Shown: positions 5,578-9,123 of the stretch, one piece after another
Layout of the letters: each line of letters begins with the position of its first letter
How positions within the stretch are numbered: position 1 is the first letter of the stretch
Assembly: GCA_913059105.1 (NCBI GenBank)
Contig: CAJXRL010000094.1
Location: 1-9,123 of the forward strand
DNA: 9,123 nucleotides
Direction of reading: 5' to 3'
From: an uncultured Flavobacteriales bacterium
GTDB taxonomy: Bacteria > Bacteroidota > Bacteroidia > Flavobacteriales_E > Vicingaceae
Position numbers and translations under genes: made by a program
Notes under the pieces: model-generated
Database searches by the model: none
What the model was told of the DNA's origin: nothing
What the model saw: only the letters and a program-made list of their open reading frames with translations

Positions 5578-8500
5578 TTAGGCTGCTTTTTTACTTTCCT
5601 TCGAAGAGACAGCTTTTAACTCTTCCATTTCAATTAATAATTTTTCCATTTCTTCCATATCATCTAAAAGCTTTTCCATATCGGCAAGCATATCTGCAGA
5701 GCTTTTCTGAATCGGAATTACTGTGGTTTCATCATCAGACTTCCCTTCATAAATCATTTTCTCACTTAAAATAATGTGGTTGATTGATTCAAACTCGGTA
5801 ACTCTTTCTCTGATGGTTTTAGGCTTCGCTCCATTCTTATCTCTCTCTTCAATTATTTCATCAGTAAGAATTTGAATTGCCTTTTCATCAGTTTTTTCTA
5901 TTAGTACTCCGTTTTTGAGTTCTATTTCACTATCCAATTGGGTAACTACTTCTTCTTTAGTGAAATTTATATCCAAACCTCTTGGTTCTAAAACTCTTTC
6001 GGTAGCTTGTTGAATTAGTCTGTGAGCTTTCTTGACTGATATTAGCTTGTCGCTTTGACCATAAGAAAAAGGCGTTTCTTCATCTGCGATGTAATCAGAA
6101 TAAATTTTAAAAATTGTATCAATTTTTCTCGGCTCTTGACCTTTTTTTAAGGGCTTATAATTTTGAACCGTAGTTTCAATTAAGCCAATATTGTCATTAA
6201 AAAGAGCTCTAGCACTTAGAATTCCATCAAGTTCATCTCTTTGGTTTTCCAATCCTTTTATTTCATCAAGCAGAACTTCTCTTTGCTCTAAAAGTATCAT
6301 TTCCGCTATTTTTCGAGGGTTGGAAATCAAACCTCTTTTCAATTCAGCAGGGTTAAAATCTTCTAACTTTAACGTATTTTCTTGGTTACTACGATGCCAT
6401 ATCTGATTGATTCGACTTGTTTTCTCCTCCAACTTTTGAAAGATGGCAGTATCAACGGAATCTTCAACCAATGGAATTACTATTCTTACGTTGGCGTATT
6501 TATTACCAAACCTCCATATTCTGCCTTCTAATTGATGTAAATCTGTTGGATTCCAATCCAACCATAGGTTGTAGAGATCAGTTGCTCTATTTTGCAAGTT
6601 AATTCCTTCGCGAATGGTTTGACTACCAATTAGAACCTTAACAGTTCCATTAAGAAATTTATCTTTTACAGTTTCTTTCTTTTTGGCAGTCATTCCACCT
6701 TTTATAAAGTCCACTTCCGAACTATCGAAACCAAGTTCTTGAACAAGATATTCTTTGATTAATGGAAAGTATGCAATACCTGCATTGCTGTAAATTACCT
6801 GTCCACTCATCGGTTCTCCCAACTTAGCGAAGTAATCCTTTACCGATTTTATACAGCCCATTACGTACTGTAGTTTGGGCGAATTTTTTACAAAATCAAT
6901 ATGATTAACGTTTCCTTTCCCACCATGATGACAAGAAAATAAGTAAGGACTAAAAGCAATTTGTCTCCCTAGTGTAATTCCTCTTAATATTCTAGCACCT
7001 TCCTGTTCATCATCTGCTAGACTTCGCTCGTCAAGAGCAGTAGATTCTCCTGCGGACTGTTCACTTTCTTCTTCTAATCCTGTTGGGTTTTGGCAAAAAT
7101 CATTGAACTCTATTTCTCCGGTTATGTACCTTTCCAATTCGCCCATTAATTGTGTTTGTTCAGCAGTTGGCGAAAGGTTTGTACTAATTTGCTCGTCAAT
7201 TGAGAGCGGAACAGTTACATCATTTATAGTTTTATGAGTTAATGGCAACACCCATTTATTTGGTCTTTGGATGTTGGCTTCTTCGCCACTTTTGTAATCA
7301 ATAAACTGAAATATTAATTGTTGTAAGGCAATTAGATTATTAAACCCCATTACAATTTCTTTTCGCTCAGGCTTTAACTTCGCATTTATTACAAGTTCAA
7401 TAGAAGTTTGAATGAAATGATTAAAAAACTGTTGTAAATTGCCCAATGAGCCTTCTGAAAGTCTATGATAACCGATTAAGGTTAACATAGAAAATATCTC
7501 AAGGGGGCTATTTGTAAAAGGAGTTGCTGTAAGTAAAACAATGTTATTGAACTTATTATTTTTTTGCACGTAATTGGCGAGCATAAACCCTTTTAAGGCT
7601 ATTGCCGATGGAGTTCCTGAAGTAATCTTGTACTCAGTTTTATCCCGCTTTCCATCGTTTCTAATATCTCCCTTTACCTGGGTAAAGAGCTTTTTCATAA
7701 TGTGAGCTTCATCCATTAAGAGGTAATCAAAACCCAAATCCTCTATGTTTACGACACTCTCTGCGACGCCTTTTCCCATTAGCTCTTCAATCTTTTCCTT
7801 AAGAACAGTTGCTTGTTTTTGAGATTCTAAGCCTTGATTCAATATTCGATAGAAATCACTTCCAACTTCTGACCAGGTTTGCTCATTAAATGATAACCTT
7901 TTGAGTCCTTCATAGGTTACAACCGAAATACTATTTTCTGCAATTGGTTGAATATTTCCATCTTCATCTAAAAGCGGTCTAATAAATTTTTCTCCTAAAT
8001 TGTATAGGTCATTTACGGGGTATTGAGGTAGAATTCCTGTTGCAGTTACTTCTCCATTTTTGTCAAGAACACCTCGCAATTCACTTAACCAATTTTTGTA
8101 TGTTTGATTTGGTACAACGATCAATGGACGTTTGCACATTCCACTTTCAATGGCATTTGCAATGGAAAGAATACCTGTCATTGTTTTTCCAACACCAACA
8201 TCATAAGCTATGCAACCACCGCCATTTGCAGCTATAAAACCTAATCCTTCTCGTTGAGCAGGACGAATAAATAATGGCTTATTCTTAAAAGTTGTGCTGC
8301 AACTAAACCCTACAGGAATTTTAAAGTAGTTTATTTGAGCGTAGCCATTGAATTTACTATTCCACAAGTATTCTATCTTCTTTTGATCTTCAGGTTTCAA
8401 AGCCACTGCTAAAAATTGTTGAAACAACTGATCACCTTCCATTTTAGCGTTTTGCTTCATTCGAAGCTTCTGTGCTTTGTCATACATCCTATCTGGAGTT

Positions 8501-9093
8501 CGTCCTTCTAAATAGAATCTAACAATTGAACGTTTGTCCGACTTTTCAAAAATTTCTGTTGGTTGTTGAGAAATCCATTTTGCAAAAGCAGTTGTCAAGT
8601 TTGCAGAGTTGTCTGTGCCTTTGTTCCAATGGTAGCTTTGGAAATTTGTTCCGTCTACTAATTCGACAATTTTATAATTCCTTGCGAAATCTGAAATGGG
8701 TTTAATAACAAGCCTGTTTCCTAAGTCTTTATTAGTAAGGTTCAATGACTTTGGTAAAACTGAATTTAATCCCTTTTCTTGACGTTGATATTGCTCTTCT
8801 CCAAACTTTTCAATGATCTTACTTTTCTCTTTGAGTAGCTCAGCTTTTCTAACATAAATGTTTTCTGCGTAATATAAAACACTGGGTATATAATTGTCCT
8901 TAAAATAACAGATTACTCCCATCTCAAGCCAAAGCTTTAGATACTGTGCTTCTTCAATTTCAGAAGTTACATATTTCGACCATCCACTTGACTCTGTAAG
9001 AATTACACCAACATCATTATAGCTTTCTTTGCTACGTTTGTACCAAATCCAAGCTTTAATTTCCTCTTTTGAAATTTCAGAATTATACTGTTC
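5578..9093 (-). CDS. Giant SNF2-type helicase, C-terminal part of a COG4646/DarB-like (N6-methylase-helicase) protein; 5'-truncated
   Basis: 1171 genuine residues of a longer protein; the real start lies beyond base 9093. An apparent GTG start at 9108 and the residues MYKRQ are adapter. Counting from that false start, SF2/SNF2 motifs run in order: RPAQREG (282-288), Walker A DVGVGKT (303-309), RPLIVVPNQ (327-335), DEAH (466-469) after EDLGFDYLLM, TATPFTN (527-533), SQTIREGINLQ (829-839), and motif VI HQLEGRIWRFGN (858-869). EDLGFDYLLMDEAH...LLTATPFTNSPLEIFSM matches what I know of COG4646 proteins, in which this helicase follows an N6-adenine methyltransferase. That methyltransferase is not in this window. 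Residues 6-270 are an unassigned lead-in. An acidic insert lies at about 677-705, and a Met/Glu/Leu coiled coil at 1140-1164 precedes the SKKAA end (tandem stops TAA TAG). Relatives include the phage P1 antirestriction protein DarB and polyvalent proteins of mobile elements. It heads the visible operon. Confidence 0.88.
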   Translation of the reverse strand, partial: EQYNSEISKEEIKAWIWYKRSKESYNDVGVILTESSGWSKYVTSEIEEAQYLKLWLEMGVICYFKDNYIPSVLYYAENIYVRKAELLKEKSKIIEKFGEEQYQRQEKGLNSVLPKSLNLTNKDLGNRLVIKPISDFARNYKIVELVDGTNFQSYHWNKGTDNSANLTTAFAKWISQQPTEIFEKSDKRSIVRFYLEGRTPDRMYDKAQKLRMKQNAKMEGDQLFQQFLAVALKPEDQKKIEYLWNSKFNGYAQINYFKIPVGFSCSTTFKNKPLFIRPAQREGLGFIAANGGGCIAYDVGVGKTMTGILSIANAIESGMCKRPLIVVPNQTYKNWLSELRGVLDKNGEVTATGILPQYPVNDLYNLGEKFIRPLLDEDGNIQPIAENSISVVTYEGLKRLSFNEQTWSEVGSDFYRILNQGLESQKQATVLKEKIEELMGKGVAESVVNIEDLGFDYLLMDEAHIMKKLFTQVKGDIRNDGKRDKTEYKITSGTPSAIALKGFMLANYVQKNNKFNNIVLLTATPFTNSPLEIFSMLTLIGYHRLSEGSLGNLQQFFNHFIQTSIELVINAKLKPERKEIVMGFNNLIALQQLIFQFIDYKSGEEANIQRPNKWVLPLTHKTINDVTVPLSIDEQISTNLSPTAEQTQLMGELERYITGEIEFNDFCQNPTGLEEESEQSAGESTALDERSLADDEQEGARILRGITLGRQIAFSPYLFSCHHGGKGNVNHIDFVKNSPKLQYVMGCIKSVKDYFAKLGEPMSGQVIYSNAGIAYFPLIKEYLVQELGFDSSEVDFIKGGMTAKKKETVKDKFLNGTVKVLIGSQTIREGINLQNRATDLYNLWLDWNPTDLHQLEGRIWRFGNKYANVRIVIPLVEDSVDTAIFQKLEEKTSRINQIWHRSNQENTLKLEDFNPAELKRGLISNPRKIAEMILLEQREVLLDEIKGLENQRDELDGILSARALFNDNIGLIETTVQNYKPLKKGQEPRKIDTIFKIYSDYIADEETPFSYGQSDKLISVKKAHRLIQQATERVLEPRGLDINFTKEEVVTQLDSEIELKNGVLIEKTDEKAIQILTDEIIEERDKNGAKPKTIRERVTEFESINHIILSEKMIYEGKSDDETTVIPIQKSSADMLADMEKLLDDMEEMEKLLIEMEELKAVSSKESKKAA
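5620..5679 (-). repeat. Tandem 30-bp/10-residue repeat in the helicase C-terminus
   Basis: Two adjacent units encode MEKLLDDMEE and MEKLLIEMEE (residues 1144-1163 counted from the false start). Eight of ten residues are identical, whereas the DNA units differ at about 7 of 30 positions, so this is an old duplication or a selected coiled-coil repeat rather than a fresh one. The pattern suits a short amphipathic helix for oligomerisation or partner binding. Confidence 0.6.
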
Positions 9094-9123
9094 CTGTCTC
9101 TTATACACATCTCCGAGCTCACG
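9094..9123 (-). other. Untrimmed Illumina Nextera i7/Read 2 adapter (artefact)
   Basis: Bases 9094-9112 are the reverse complement of the Tn5 mosaic end (CTGTCTCTTATACACATCT). Bases 9113-9123 (CCGAGCTCACG) match the Nextera Read 2 adapter CCGAGCCCACG except for T instead of C at 9119. Genuine sequence ends at 9093. The adapter creates a false GTG start for the giant helicase. Confidence 0.97.

Noticed and set aside
6191..6602. Two short plus-strand open frames inside the helicase gene (6191-6406 and 6417-6602)
   Set aside because: Antisense shadows of a well-supported helicase region containing motif VI; no domain pattern.
8040..8237. 65-residue plus-strand open frame
   Set aside because: Antisense to the Walker A region of the helicase; a His/Gln/Leu-rich composition with no domain pattern.
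31..9112. Matching 19-bp inverted termini suggesting a Tn5-like transposon
   Set aside because: The 19-bp inverted ends are the engineered mosaic ends of the Nextera library and continue into adapter sequence, so they are not a natural mobile-element boundary.

Overview
The window is a metagenome-style or isolate-style assembly contig that still carries sequencing adapters at both ends. Bases 1-49 are the Illumina Nextera i5/Read 1 adapter including an 8-base index, and 9094-9123 are the start of the Nextera i7/Read 2 adapter. The biological insert is therefore about 50-9093. Both outermost genes are cut by the contig edges, and their terminal residues (LSLIHI at the left, MYKRQ at the right) are adapter translated as protein.

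The insert is AT-rich and coding-dense, and looks like part of an integrative mobile element (prophage-like or plasmid-like). The core-binding domain of the integrase and the general style of the genes suggest a Bacteroidota host. This is an inference from remembered family patterns, and several genes have stronger Shine-Dalgarno sequences than is typical of that phylum.

Layout, right to left, because most genes are on the minus strand. A long leftward operon (9093 to about 1770) starts with the C-terminal part of a giant SNF2-type helicase of the kind fused to N6-adenine methyltransferases (COG4646/DarB-like). It continues with a basic helical protein of unknown function (204 aa), an unknown 168-aa protein, a 145-aa protein with a DnaA domain IV-like helix-turn-helix but no ATPase, a 309-aa protein with a long acidic disordered N-terminal half, a 304-aa P-loop ATPase of the FtsK/HerA/Zot type, and a 110-aa possible winged-helix protein. 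Gaps are short or genes overlap (ATGA overlap at 4384-4387, 35-bp overlap at 3009-3043), so translation is probably coupled.

At the left lies a regulatory module. A rightward 79-aa possible winged-helix gene (1525-1764) diverges, across a 364-bp AT-rich intergenic region with palindromes, from a leftward pair: a 116-aa excisionase-like HTH protein and a tyrosine recombinase truncated just before its catalytic domain.

Working model: integrase plus small DNA-binding proteins control integration and excision. The operon encodes a DNA-processing and protection set: a helicase (possibly with a methylase), a DnaA-like DNA binder, and a packaging- or translocation-type ATPase with an acidic partner. 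No capsid, tail, relaxase, mating-pair or polymerase gene is visible, so the element cannot be classified from this window alone. A striking shared trait is that four operon proteins (helicase, 204 aa, 309 aa, ATPase) all end in Ala-Ala.
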